The notes under the pieces were generated by a model. That model did no database searches. It was not told the origin of the DNA and saw nothing but the letters and a program-made list of their open reading frames with translations. 64,000 bases of DNA from Kryptolebias marmoratus. Its lineage: Eukaryota > Chordata > Actinopteri > Cyprinodontiformes > Rivulidae. Positions 42,735 to 55,090 of the stretch are shown one piece after another. The position numbers and the translations under genes are program-made. The stretch covers positions 13,129,971 to 13,193,970 of the forward strand of contig NC_051449.1 in NCBI RefSeq assembly GCF_001649575.2, in the 5' to 3' direction. How positions within the stretch are numbered: the first letter of the stretch is position 1; each line of letters begins with the position of its first letter.

Positions 42735-45700
42735 ACAGCAGACCGTGGCCAGATGTTGGTTAGCAGTGCATGAATAAGGGAAACAGAAAACCCTAAAACT
42801 GATGTACAGCCAAGAGAACAAACTGATTTACAGTCACGGGCGTACATGAGCAGCATTTGCTCAAATTTGATGAATTAAAGATGGAAGAAGACTAAACGTG
42901 TACATAATTTTCAGTCACACTATCCAAATACTGCGGAGAAACTCAGTCCAAGGAGAGAATACTAATGAGACATAAATGGAGTTATTGTGCATCTGTAAGG
43001 AGCCTGGAGAAAAGCGATGGGCGTGACTCTTACTGCAGAGCAGTGCACTTAACGGGATTACTGGGCGGGGCTGAAAAACCCTTCCACCCTTTCATACTCC
43101 ACCCATAACGCTTCACCCTCAGTTCTTACAGATTGCAGTTTGCTCGTGTCCTCTGTCGTTTTCCTTAGGTTTTCCCTCACATGTAGCTTCTCACTTCCCT
43201 CTTCCTGGCTGCACTTGTTGCTCCCTTTTCTTCACACAGTAATTCTGTCATGTCAGACCTAATCAGCAAACTGCAGTTTATGTAAAGGTTGGATGAAATA
43301 ATCTACACTTTGTTTGTTTATCTCCCCCCTCTCGGTGTTAGATAACCCCCCACCCCCCCCACCCCGACCCCTCTCTGCATCACCCCCCACACGGGGCCGT
43401 ACCTGCCAGCGCATGTGTTTCTGCGCACCAACTCCAGCACTTTGGCCACATTGCTGATGGACCCATCTGTGATGATAAAGACCTGGCGAGGATATGAGCG
43501 CTGCATGGGCTGCTGGTAGAGCCAGGACAGCGCCCCCAGCAGGTTGGTGCCTCGCATGTCTGCTCTCATCCTCTGGACGTACTCGTACGCCTGCATCAGT
43601 GTCACCTAGATGAAGACACACAGTGTAGCAGAAGCACAGTTCTAAAGAAGCTGGGATGTTGTCTAAAGGTCATCAATACAGAATGAAATTATTTGCAGAT
43701 ATCATCATATCATCTTTTATTCACAATGGAACAAAGTAAACATATGAAATGTTTAAGAAATTGTACTTTTATGGTAAAGAATAGGGTAACTTTGAATTTT
43801 ATAGCAGCAACACATCTCAAAACAGTTGATCCAGGGCCATTTTTACCACTGTGAAGCAGCTCCTCTTCTGTAACCAGGAACTGAGGAGAGCAGCTGCTGG
43901 AGGTTTCAGAGGAAATATTGTCCCATTCTTGTCTGATGCAGGATTTTAGCTGTTCAACTGTCTTGGCAGTTCTTTGCTGTTCTAACACTGCCATATACTT
44001 TTCTGCACTGATGGTCCTTTTCCAGATGTGTAAGCTGCCCATACTATAAGCATTAATGCACCCCCATATCATCAGAGAGGCAGGCTTTTGAACAGTGTGA
44101 TGATAACAGGCTGAGTCATGTCTCTTCCAACTGTTTCTTATTCATACTACGTACTTTTACAGCCCTTTGTTGCTCCTGTCCCAACATTTTTGAGATGTGT
44201 TGCTGCCATAATATTCAGTATTACCTTCTTTCCAGAATAATGTAATTTTTGTATTAGTTTCAGCATCTGTTATGTTTACAAAGTTCCTTTGTGAATAAAA
44301 TGTGGGTTTATGAGATTTGCAAATCATTGGATTCTGTTTTCATTTACAATTTAAACAACGTCCCGGCTTCTTTGGAATTGGGGTTGTAAATTAAAAATGT
44401 AATTTAAATTAGATCTGCTGCAAAGGAGGCAAAAGCAAACAATGCCTGCACAACTGGACTGCCAGGGCAAACACTACATGAGATTAATTTACTGTTTGAG
44501 GTTAGTCTGTGAGTACAGCAAAGCATAAAGGCAGCTCCCCACTGATGAAGAAGGCACAAACAGTATGTATGTCTATCTATCTATATCTATATATTAGCAC
44601 CTGCTGTAATGTGATCTCAGTTGAGACTGTTGAAAAACATGTCAGAGAGGAAAGGAGATTGGACGGCATCTCCTGTCTGAGTGAAAATGCATGAAAGGCC
44701 ACCATATGGTGGAGAATGTGTAAAGACTGTTTGTCCTTGCAGCCCCTGTTCTGGATAAAACCTGATACTCTGCTGCTAAGGCAACCCAAGAAGCAGCCCT
44801 GTTGTCTGCTTAGAGAGTGGACAGAATAGAACAGGTAGTCCTGCGTGACATCTGCACTCAGAAAACAGGATCCAAATGCTGCGTGTGTTTTCTTTCACCA
44901 CAATGAATGCATGGTATTAAAGATAGAAATTGCAGTATCATAAAACTTGAGGATAATGTTTTCCAGCAAAGGTCCCTGAGTAGCACTAACATCAGTGCAG
45001 AGCTTGCTGGAGTTGAACAGAGGTTTGATGGTGGTCCCAAAGCCCACAATATTTAGCATTGTACCAGAAGGTAGGCTCTTCAGGGCCACCGCCATGGCTT
45101 CCTGATGAGACAGCAAAACATAGACAGGCTAAAGTCAGATCAATACCTGCGCCTCAACATTGAAATTATACTGCAGTTTATGAGTTTGCTTTCTGCTGCA
45201 TCCTGCCTTTACACGATGGATGTTGTTGCCACTCATGCTGCCGCTGCGATCGATAAGGAACAGCAGCTCTCTGGTGGCCTTGTGCAGCTCCAGAGGTTCA
45301 GACAGTAAGTCAGGGCAGAAGTTGAGCATCAAGACGGGGCTACAGAGGATGTCTTTGTGGTATCTCCTCCTCACATACTCCACCTGCAGCACAGTGAGAC
45401 TGGTAGTCAGTAGGAGAACAAGGATAAGGGGTGTCAAAAATGGTTGTAGAACACAAATGTGAATTTTTTAACCTTTCTCTCTGGCTCTGAATCTTTGCGG
45501 GTGCAGCGAATGAAGTCACGGCGGGAACAGATTAGCTGATCGTACTGACTGAAGGAGAGTCGGCCTTTCTCTAAGATTATCAAAGGACTGTGAGGTTCTG
45601 TTGAAGACGAAAGGTAAAAAAAAAAGACATGTGAAGCATCCCCTCTTTTTTTCTTTTTTTAACATCAGTCTGTAAACGCCTAGGAACTGAGGAGAGCAGC

Positions 45701-48317
45701 TGCTGGAGGTTTTGGAGGGAATGTTGTCCCGTTCTTTAGTTCCATTTTACACAGTCCCAATAGAAATGTAAACATGTGACAGATGGTTTCTTATTTCTCA
45801 CCACTGAGGTGCAAGATGATCTCTATGTGTCGGTCGTATGGATGCTCCTGAGCCAAGGTGATGTAGGTGGCAGAGGCACTTTGGGCACTGGGATCTGCAT
45901 CTGCTCTCAGGGCGTGCGTAGGACTTTCCAGTCCTGCAGAGAAATTAAAATGGAGGCAAATAAATTATTTTGGCATAATTACTGCAGAATAACCAAACGT
46001 TCACTTCATAACCCTGATATTTTATCCTCTATAGCCTTAGTATTTGTGTTTCTGGCATTGTTTAGTCATTAGATTTTGCAATGAGATTGTCCACCTTTAG
46101 ATATTTCAGAACCTGTGCATCAGGCTTATTAAAGAGGACAGACAGTACCAGCCAGCAGACAGGCCGCTCGGACCAGCAGCTGGAAGCTGAGTTCATAAGG
46201 TGCCAGGTTGGCAGCAGAATTGGTGAAGATGGCATGAGAGCACTGCTGCTCCGAGTCCACGGTTCGATCCTGTTTTCCTGAGGTGGCACCAAAGCAGCTG
46301 GCCCTGGGGAGAAATGAATTTCAGATAGCAAACAGTCCATCTTTGGTTTTTTTATTTATGATACCAAAAAAAACATTCAATGGTCTACATAAATACCCAA
46401 TTTCCTCAGACTTTCCTCCATTTTCACTCTTGCTTGAAGTCATCTGGCCACTGACGACCGGAGTAAGCAGCTTTGGGTAGACGATTCGAATTGCTCCGTT
46501 CTCCAAAGTGGGGAGTTCAAGCGTGGTGCTAATGATGACAGACACTATATCCATGGGACCGATGACCCCGCAGCCCACGACGAAGGTGGTTCTTGCCATG
46601 TCCTCATCCAGGATGAGATGTCCTTAAATCAAAACACATCATGAGATTATTAAAAATGGCATAAAGTAAGCATAATCGGGAGGGTTAGGGCATCAGAAAA
46701 CTTATTCAAATGTGTGTTTTTGATATATGTTTGTGCCACTCTTGATACTATAGTGCCTCAGGTTAGTATTAAGTATTTGATCATTTTTTAGCAAAAACAT
46801 AAAAATACAGAAACAGTCATTCGCGTTGCTTTAATTAGTCTGAATGATTTTATCAAACATAACTCACAGTTACAGAGCTACAATAGATCATCTCTGGTTT
46901 AGTTTTAAAAATCCAACAACAAAAAGAAAATATTTTCTTTTTTTAAGTCAGTCATTTCAAATCTGCTGATATTTTTGTTTCATATTATTACTCTGCAGAC
47001 ATCAGGTTGATGTGTGCTAAATCAGGAAATGAGTTTTCAGTATTAGGGCAGGAGGCCAGATGTTTTTGCCTTCTTGGTCATTTGCATCCAGCAGCCCTGA
47101 GCTGTAGCTGCGTTGTACTCGTTCGCTGATCACACGATTACAGCAGCGCAGAAACAGAAGCTAAAGTGAGCTGTGGACTTTTTACAGCTCTACAGTAAAA
47201 CAACAACATATTTTTGTGCTCTATCACTTCACACTGTCGTAATATTTTTTATACTTTATTTACAAATATTTTTCTCAAAGAAATACACTAAGATAGCTTC
47301 AGTTTCTTCACAAACAATGTTCTTGCACTTGCTCTTTTTTATCTTTGAATGTACTTTCAGTTTTTAGCCTCAATTCTGCTACTTTTAGCTTTACCAGCTC
47401 AATTTCAACTTTCCAGCAAATTTCAGTAAGGTCATACAGAATTCTCTTGTTACGTTACATCTGTCTTGCATAGGATAAATAAAACATGTAATTATGACCA
47501 TAAGCAGGCTTGTGTGGACCTCATCAGGTCTGTGTTTAGGTTGTTTCTGCTCAGTTATTGTTAGAGTTCTTTATTAATATCTTTGCTGGTTGTCCTGAAA
47601 CCCGTACGGGATATTGAATACTCAAGAATGCAAATCTAAATCCATCACTGACGTTTATGAAACAGTGTCAAATACAAGAATCTTGGGATTTGGTTTGTTT
47701 TTTCGCTGCATTTATTCCTCCCACTAACTCCTCACCATTGCTGCATTGCATGTCCAGGTTGGACATCCCACAGCAGCCCCACTCCCGGCCACTCTCACAG
47801 TATCCTTCGAGACCGGATCCAGGGCAGCAGTCCAAACAGCAGTCCTTTAGCTTCCCTCGGCTCTGGATCTGCACACCTACCAGCCGGCCCGCGATCACAG
47901 CCTCAAAGTCCACCACAACCTCTTTTTCCCGAAGAGGGTACACGAACACACCTTGATAAAAAATTACAGAAATATCAGGGGTTTATGTTTTGGGACTCTA
48001 ATTCCTCTTAACTGTTCTGCTAAAATACAAAATTTTTAAGCTGATTTTTGCCTTTTGTTTAATATATATATACATATAAATACAATAAACCTATTGATGC
48101 TTAGAAAGCATTGAGTCTAAATGTCTCATTGTGGGTTAGACTGTGCTCTCCTGGATTTAGCACTGAGAGTGTCCTCACCTTCCACAGACTCTGTGTCAGC
48201 GTTGGCATACGTAAGGCGCGCGGTGATGCCCATAGAGCATCCGTTGGCACAGGATTTGATGCAGGAGGCCTTTAGTAGCAATGGCTCCCACGTTGAGCGG
48301 TTTCTCAGCCCCACCAT
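37093..48317 (-). CDS. vwa5b2: von Willebrand factor A domain-containing 5B2 (20 coding exons)
   Basis: Intracellular VIT plus vWA protein of unknown molecular role. Exons: 48317-48179, 47951-47736, 46622-46397, 46303-46149, 45933-45802, 45597-45473, 45383-45207, 45101-44991, 43605-43403, 42616-42502, 41969-41784, 41702-41486, 41403-41066, 40971-40734, 40654-40322, 40235-40098, 39329-39201, 38786-38681, 38536-38413, 37848-37093. All phases agree, giving 1,387 residues; human is shorter, about 1,240. The VIT domain is N-terminal (VFVYPL, LDCCPG). The vWA domain has a complete metal site: Asp376, Ser378, Ser380, Thr447 and Asp474 (DRSGS, GTN, ITDGS). A long low-complexity part follows, including RRRSS at 1042-1046, then a conserved C-terminal domain (YLPLVHLQLASGAF, DRLKRASP, HWDENIKLNMLCYNPNNM). 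Tc1 pieces lie in two introns. vwa5b1 is unlikely given the neighbouring alg3, but tree support is missing. Confidence 0.93.
39333..39358 (-). repeat. (TG)13 tract at a 3' splice site of vwa5b2
   Basis: On the gene strand thirteen TG units run directly into GCAG|GG, the acceptor of exon 17 (39329-39201). There is no separate pyrimidine tract between repeat and AG. TG repeats are length-variable, and UG-rich RNA at acceptors is a known TDP-43 target (CFTR exon 9). Confidence 0.85.
39822..39955 (+). repeat. Interspersed repeat family R2, copy 3
   Basis: Ordered motifs GAAGTTGTTTTAGGATGG, TTAGCCCATCAGTTTAGTC, CACCAAACTCAGGTCAT and GCAACAGGTAAG match the copies at 7.4 and 14.7 kb. It sits in vwa5b2 intron 16. 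Confidence 0.6.
43635..44388 (-). mobile_element. Internally deleted Tc1-like element in vwa5b2 intron 8
   Basis: The right end, GGAATTGGGGTTGTA, and the inner TCCCGGCTTCTTTGG mirror the left AAAGAAGCTGGGATGTTGT, so both inverted ends survive imperfectly. Minus-strand frames give transposase pieces: MIWGCINAYSMGSLHIWK, EKYMAVLEQ, then TVEQLKSCIRQEWDNIS. Most of the N-terminal and central transposase is gone, leaving about 750 bp. It is a non-autonomous relic of the family also seen at 1.5 and 45.7 kb. Confidence 0.85.
45661..45735 (-). mobile_element. Tc1 fragment in vwa5b2 intron 5
   Basis: About 75 bp. On the minus strand it reads GGACAACATTCCCTCCAAAA followed by CCTCCAGCAGCTGCTCTCCT, matching the transposase 3' part of the elements at 1.5 and 43.6-44.4 kb. 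Confidence 0.7.
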
Positions 48318-51300
48318 TTTTTTTCCGTACCACCAGGCTTCAACTGAGTGCATAAACACACAGCTACAGAGCTCAGTGAAATGGTAGGAGAAGACAGGAA
48401 GAGAAATATGTAAGCGCATATTTAAACTCTCTCATTTAATATTCACAATGATCTTTATAGGTCAGACATGATTTTTAAAGCTCCCTAAATCGAAGGGGCT
48501 GAGATTTTGTTTATACATTATGAACAGGGCAGGTGTTTATTTATATTTGCACACATCAGCTATTGGTCATGTAACCAAGATGCCTCCTGTTCAGCAGCTC
48601 TTAGCAACCACTTGTGATAAATTGTGTATAACAGGCCTGGTCAATCATTACCAGCGCAGGTCGGCACTTATTACACTATGCATCACTACTAGCATTTGCA
48701 ATCAGTAGCCATCCAGTATGCAAACCCACGTGTGCCAACAATTATGGTCCTTCCTTAACTCCTGTTTGCCCTAAAGTTTCCATTTTACTCAAGTTGTGCA
48801 GAATTGTTCTTAATGATCAACCACTTTAGGAGCAACAGGTGCCGAGACCAGCGTACAGGTCCGCTCTGACACACAGACACACGAAGTGCACTCGTGTGTG
48901 CATTGGTGTGTGTGTGTGTGTCTGTTTGTGTTTGCCATGATCCAGGTAATGGTCTTCTCACATCTACCTTTCTAACAAGATCAACAGCCTCCATCTGGCT
49001 ACTGCCCTCTCAGCACATAACAAGCCAATAAATGCCTGGTGTGTTGGAGTAGGACAAACTGTTGCTGTTAGAATCCACACGAAAGGAAAAGTACGATGTT
49101 ATGTTCCCTCCATAGTGTAATCTGCTCAGCCCCAGACCTCTGTCTGAGCCGAGGAAGGGTCAGAAAGAATGGTTGTATTTGCAAGAAAGCACGTATAAAA
49201 AAGGGATTCAAATCATACAGTTGTTGCGTTTTGAGTGAAATCTTAATTAGCACATAATTAGAATAAAACAAATTCTTCAAATTCTTCATGCAAACCTTTG
49301 AAAGTTCTGTATGATTTGTATTTTACATGTAAAACAAAAAAAACTTTCACATTTAGTTGTAAATTTTGACAAATTGCAAAAGTAATATATCTGCATCTAG
49401 ACAACCCTTAAGTATTAAAAACGTGCAAATCTCACTAAATGAAAGTCACTATTTGCTCTGCAAGTTTTAAATAATTTGTCCGATGTTTGCTTAGCGTAGA
49501 GTGGTGTCTTTGAAACACTGCTGCTGCCTTTTGTCACTTCCAAACGCGAGATAACAAGCAAAACCCCCACGCAGGGAACACTTACTGTACTGCTCAGTGT
49601 AGTGTCAGATAATCTGCAGTCTCTGCATCACTCCAGCGCCACATCTGCTCACAGGTTTCCCCCTTGACACACTGAAGGAGTTTTCCTGGTTTTCCTCTCA
49701 CTCCACAAATTTACCAGCAGTCCTGAGATGGAAAAAAAGTCCATTTACAATGCAAAGCCCTCCATTTGACTTTAACACTCATATTTGTGCACAGCAGCTC
49801 ACTTAGACTTAAATGCTTATATTAAAATGTCTTTCAGAAATACAGCCATGTCTTGCTGCTGAGACGCATCACCAGCTCGCAGCTCTGCGCAAACCTACTT
49901 TTCCTGCTTGGTAAAATGTCATCCGCTTACCTGCTCTGTCCTGGAGCAGCGGGCTGATCAGGACCTGCTGTTCAGGCACAAGCTAACACACAACGGTAAG
50001 CAAGGCAGAGCCTGCTTTTCATCCAGACAATTGGCTGTGATGGTAGCAGCACCATAATTCATGGCTAATGGCTTGGCTAGAGAGAGAAGAGGAGAGGGAG
50101 GAGGAGGAGGAGGGGATGATGTGGTCTGCCTCTCCCAACAGGTCAGTGAGACGGCAGCAGCAGTAGGTGAGACCAAAGAAGCAGCAGCTTTTATTGTCCT
50201 TCAGTTTCCATTTTCATCACTGAAACTGCAAGATGAAAACACCCATTTGAACAGTTTTAAACATGTATATTTTCAACCCATTTATTAATTTAATCTTTTA
50301 AGCATAGCACAATTGGCTTGGCTTGTGTTGCTTTTAATCACTTTACCCTTTTTTAAATTCACGTACTCCTCTTTAATAAACCACTGTTTACAGCACAACT
50401 AAAAAAAAAGACTATTTGGTCAAAGCTCTGCTGTAACTTGTTAGTTTTTTTTTTTCGCCTTTCAGAAAATGGGACACAAGATGACTTTGTTTATTGATTT
50501 TTTTTTTCCTCTTGTCTGATGGTCCTACAGGTGTGTTTTGTGTAAAGGGAGAGAGACACATGCAAAGAGGGAAAAGGCCAGAGAAGGGCAGAATGGTGGA
50601 ATAATCTCCAGAGGGGAACACTCAAGCTTTTGTTTTGATGTCTCTGTTGTGTCTTAGCTGCAGTTTTTCTATAGTTTTCCTTTTCGGGTAGCACCGCATT
50701 ATTCATCTTCATCTGTTAACTGTTTTCGACTCCAGTTTTAATGAAGTAAGTGAAAGTTTAGGTGGAACATTATTGGTTGCATCAATAAAATTCTCACTGG
50801 TTTTTATGCGAAGACGTATGTTACAGAGAAAAAGATTTGTCAATATTTCCAATCTCTGCCCCATCCTGCCACCATGTGGCCTGTTTTTGATTTTATCTTC
50901 TGTGATCTTTGCAAAATTATGATTTACATACATAATGCTCTATCTTTATATAGGATGAAGTTTAAAAAAAAATTGCAATCACTGATTTTTTTTTTGTTGT
51001 CAGTGTTAACATTTTTCCCTGTGCTTTCAAATTAAATAGCATTTTTTAAATACCCCAAACCTTCAATAAGATCTTTTTTTTTAACCATTTGCTCTCAAAG
51101 AAATGAATGGCCCAGTTAATATTCTGGGTTTTAAAAATAATTGTAATTTGTTTACTTTAAAATGAACCAAAAAGAAGCATTAATTATTCCTATATTTACA
51201 ACATTGCAATTTTCCTTTAGCTCTGTGTGAAGAAACAGAATAACTGACTAAACTCTGTACCATTAACAAACTAAAGAGCTTTTTAAAATCTCTAAAATGA

Positions 51301-53389
51301 ACAATTTATGTCTTTTTTGTCTTGGCTCTATCTGTAAAGCCACACCTCAAGAGAATAATTAACATGTTTGTTTGTTGACATGTTTGTTGGCTGATCCTTG
51401 ACTAATTTACTAAATCCATATGATCTCAAAAGGCATCTAAAGATTTTTCAAAAGAATTTCACAAACAAAACATTTTTGACACTTGATGGCCTCTATGGTC
51501 TCAGGTTCTCACACACCTCCTCCCTTCCATTAGTAATCAGCACACCTGTTGACATGTACCATTTCTCCTCCCAGTATGTGCTCCTCAGTTTTTCTGCAAT
51601 CGTTGTTTTATTGTTTATATTTATTCCTTTCTGTGTTTCCCTCAGTTTTGTCATAAGAAGTCTCGCTGAGATCCTGAACCTGCAGTTAGGTCTTCATCAC
51701 ATATTTACTGCTGGTTTGACTGAAGGAACCACCGAGTAATCGTGACATCAAAATGATTTTTAGTATAAGTTCACATATTTACCCATTCTGAGTGGATTTT
51801 GTTTGCTGAGCTCAGTCTTCAGGAGCTTAAAAACACTTAAAAACCCACAAATCCAAGCTGATGTTTGAGGAACACCAGCAACTCCTGGATAACTGCAGGC
51901 TCAGACAACAATAAACACACTTTCTTAAACTAATCTTCCAAATCAGTAACTTATTCTGGATTATAAGTCAAGTAACAAACACATGGCTCTGCTTTTGTTC
52001 ATTGCTTCTATATAAAGAGAAAAGTGTGAGGCTCTTTTTTAACCACCAGGTGGTGACCTGAGTAAACATGTGCAGAGAGGAAACCTGATTTCAGGTTGTG
52101 CACAAATCTGTTAAAGATTTATCAGTTTAAATCAGGCAGCTTGAAGCAGGAAAAGCAGGATTTGGAGGAGCAGCGTGAAAAAGCACTGCTCTGTTATCTT
52201 GTTAAACTTAGGATGGAGCAAAAGGAGATCTTTGTTCTGGTAATGGTTCAACACCGGCATCATGTTTGCCAAATTTACATTTATGGTGTTTCCTTTCATT
52301 TCTGGATGCAGTTATTTTTATTATTAAGATAAATGATCTGATCTATCTTTTTACCATTATGCTCTCTTCTTTGTATAAATTGTATATTTGTATATTTCAC
52401 GATTGAACAGTTGGGGTTCAATGTGCATCTGAAGGCAGTTAATGTGACTGTTGAGGTCAGCAGAGATGTAATTGACAACAATGAGCTGCTCCAGGCCCGA
52501 GCAGACGAGCTGCTGCTGCTTGACTATTGTGAGCAGCTTCAAGTGTCTGAGCCGAAGTGTTGGGAGCCTCTTCTCCCTGCGTACCCCACTGACCTACATT
52601 TCAATTGTTTTCTCCCTGAGACAAAGGGAGAAAATGGTTTCATAGCTGAACACAATACCTGTGTGTCATGTTGTGGAGGTTCTCATTGTGTGGATGAGTT
52701 TATGCTGAGCATTGTGTTTTGTTTTGTTTTTTTACGTAACTTGCTCGAGCAGCCGGTGGCACATCAGCTGGTGCAAACTGCAACAAATCATTTCCAGACA
52801 GGACAATAGATCATTGTGCATTCATGTGTCTCAGAAGCACTGCTAAGTCTTTCATGAAATGCCCTCATGTTTCTGAATAAATTTAATACTTCCAACCTTA
52901 CATCCATTTGGATGAAAGACTACAGCAAAAATCAGGCTTCTCATTCAAAAACTTCCCAGAATTACTGGAACAAAAGTCTTCTTAGTAGCGTTTTTTTGTA
53001 CAGTTTTAAAAAATATTCTTTTTTAAAACATATACAAGCTGAACTAAATATTTAATAGACCATTAAGAAGTAAGTTTTGGTCTTTTTATTTATTTATTGC
53101 TTCTCCAACTTTGATGGAAAACTTTCCCAATGGATACACCTACATATCCAAGATGAATGTCAAAAAGTCTATAATCTGGGTTTATTTTAGATAGCATAAC
53201 TATCTGCTTTAAAATTAATGCTGTCTACAAATCTTAAACATTGCCTTTAATCCAGCTGAGTTCTGGAGATATTTAATAAATTAAAATATCAGGGAAGTTG
53301 AGAGGCTTTTGGAGGTTTGTTTTCTATGTTTATTATAAAAAGAAAAAACTTTATAAGCAACTTACAACAGTTTGGTCCTCAAAAGACCA

Positions 53390-53800
53390 CATTTAGGGAC
53401 CAACAACAGCTGATCCAAAGTGCTTCACAGCCAAAATGACTGCACGGCAAATAACGATCAAAAAAAATTATAACACTGCAAATCTCAACAGATAGAACAT
53501 AATAAAAGACAAAGTAGAAAAATCATTGAGTAAAAACACTCTAAAGGTACAGATAATCAAGTTGCCAAGCTCTACTTGAGTTCTAGTGAAGGTGGGTCTT
53601 TAGTAGCACCCTAAAGTTTTTTAAGGGGGATGTAAATTATTCCATAAAAACTCAACTTTTAAGTTCAGATCTTGTAACATCTAAAACCTTCTGGAGTTAG
53701 GATGGAGTCAGACCAATAACAGTCCTAAAAACTAACAATAAAGTCCTAAAATCAACCCATTGTTGTCTTGTGTTTGACTCTGGGTTTTCATTTCATGCAT
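53390..53800. repeat. Probable interspersed repeat
   Basis: The phrases CCAAAGTGCTTCACAGCCAA, AAGGTGGGTCTTTAGTAGC and ACAATAAAGTCCTAAAATCA resemble a diverged fish repeat with an AAAGTGCT...GTTTT-TAAA layout that I recall only loosely. No coding capacity. The assignment is weak. Confidence 0.35.
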
Positions 53801-54794
53801 TAATATACAAAAAGTACAACTTGGCTAATAAATAATGCTTAGAAAACACAACTTATGTTTATCTGACGTGTCAGTAAAGAAATAAAATTACATTTGTGCG
53901 CAAAGAGAAGTGAGTCACTCCTGTTTTCTGAATGATATCTGAATATTCTTTTACATCAGTGATAAAATGATGGCTGTGTGTGATGAAATCGATTAAACTA
54001 GAGTGAATGAATGCACCTACAGGAGTGTGTGTGTCTGTGAGTGGTAACAAAGTAAAGCAGAACATCACAGATGTACACGGAGACGGGCTGGCAGGGGAAA
54101 AAAGAAGCGCTCCATGCTTTGGTGGGTACACGAAGAAAGAGTGAGCAGAAGGCAAATTAACCAAAAGAACATGAAAGGCAAGCGGGATGGAAAGAAGGGG
54201 AGAATGAAAGAGTGCCGCTCGTTTGTCCCACGCCGCTCCTGGTCCGCTCCGCCTGAGCCTGCTCTCAGATCTGGGATCCATTGTCCCATGGAGTGGGCTT
54301 GGTGGGGGCACAACAAAACTTACATGTCTGAAAACTGTTATTATAATATTTTACTTTGTTAAACTTCTGCTTTCTGAACCAAAACTCTGTCTGAAGCACT
54401 CCTCTAATGTCCGTGCAGCGTTCCACCTCCAAAGTGTTAAAAGATACCAAAGTTAGCAGCCTCATCTGTAATAAATAACCTGACAGACTCTGTGTTGTTG
54501 TCAAAATGAGACTTAGATTATTGCAGCACAGGTTGGCTCGTATGGATAAAACTCCACTGAAGTCTGTTTTTGACTCAAAGAAACTCCAACTTCTTGTTTG
54601 AATTCATTTTGAAGATTGTTTTTTCCCCCCTCATGTCCATCCAGACTCTGATTACTGTCAGCAGCCTGCAAATGTACAAAACATCTTCTTTAATTTATCA
54701 GATTCCACCTGTTGATCTGTGCATTTTTATGTCGAGAAATTATGGAGCTCTAGCTGTTTTGATTTTAAGCCTCAAAAATTACATTCTGTACAAA

Positions 54795-55090
54795 CTCATG
54801 TGAGATTGCAATATCTTACGTGATTTAAGGAATGCTTGGAGTATGTGTTGTTAATGATGCTCAGCTACTACCAGGCCAAATTTCAGCTCAACATCTGCAA
54901 AATCCACTGAGATGTTGTCATCATTGTGTTGGCTAATGTTGATTAGATGTGGTGGTGATGTTTATGTTGAATTTGAATTGGGTTGACTCCAGAGGTTAAT
55001 CAGTTGTGGATGTGCATCCAGTGATCACTTTTCAAGTTTCATTTAAATCTGTCCAGTGGTTCATGAGATATTTTTCTAACATGTTTAGTA
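54795..55090 (+). repeat. Interspersed repeat family R1, further copy
   Basis: It shares GATTGCAATATCTTACGTGA, CTCAGCTACTACCAGGCCAA, GATGTGGTGGTGAT, GGGTTGACTCCA and GGTTCATGAGATATTTT with the copy at 27.1-27.8 kb. A further fragment at about 55265-55350 repeats the GAGTTATAACCATGTTTGTG and GTCAGTTGGCTGTGATGGCC blocks. Confidence 0.6.

Noticed and set aside
43710..44072. 120-residue minus-strand frame MIWGCINAYSMG... as a gene
   Set aside because: It is a deleted Tc1 transposase remnant inside a vwa5b2 intron, not a host gene.
47720..48179. Similarity of vwa5b2 intron starts (GTGAGGA) to miR-1224-5p, a mirtron in human VWA5B2
   Set aside because: The introns here are far too long for a mirtron and no matching hairpin arm was found. 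GTGAGGA is simply a common donor sequence.
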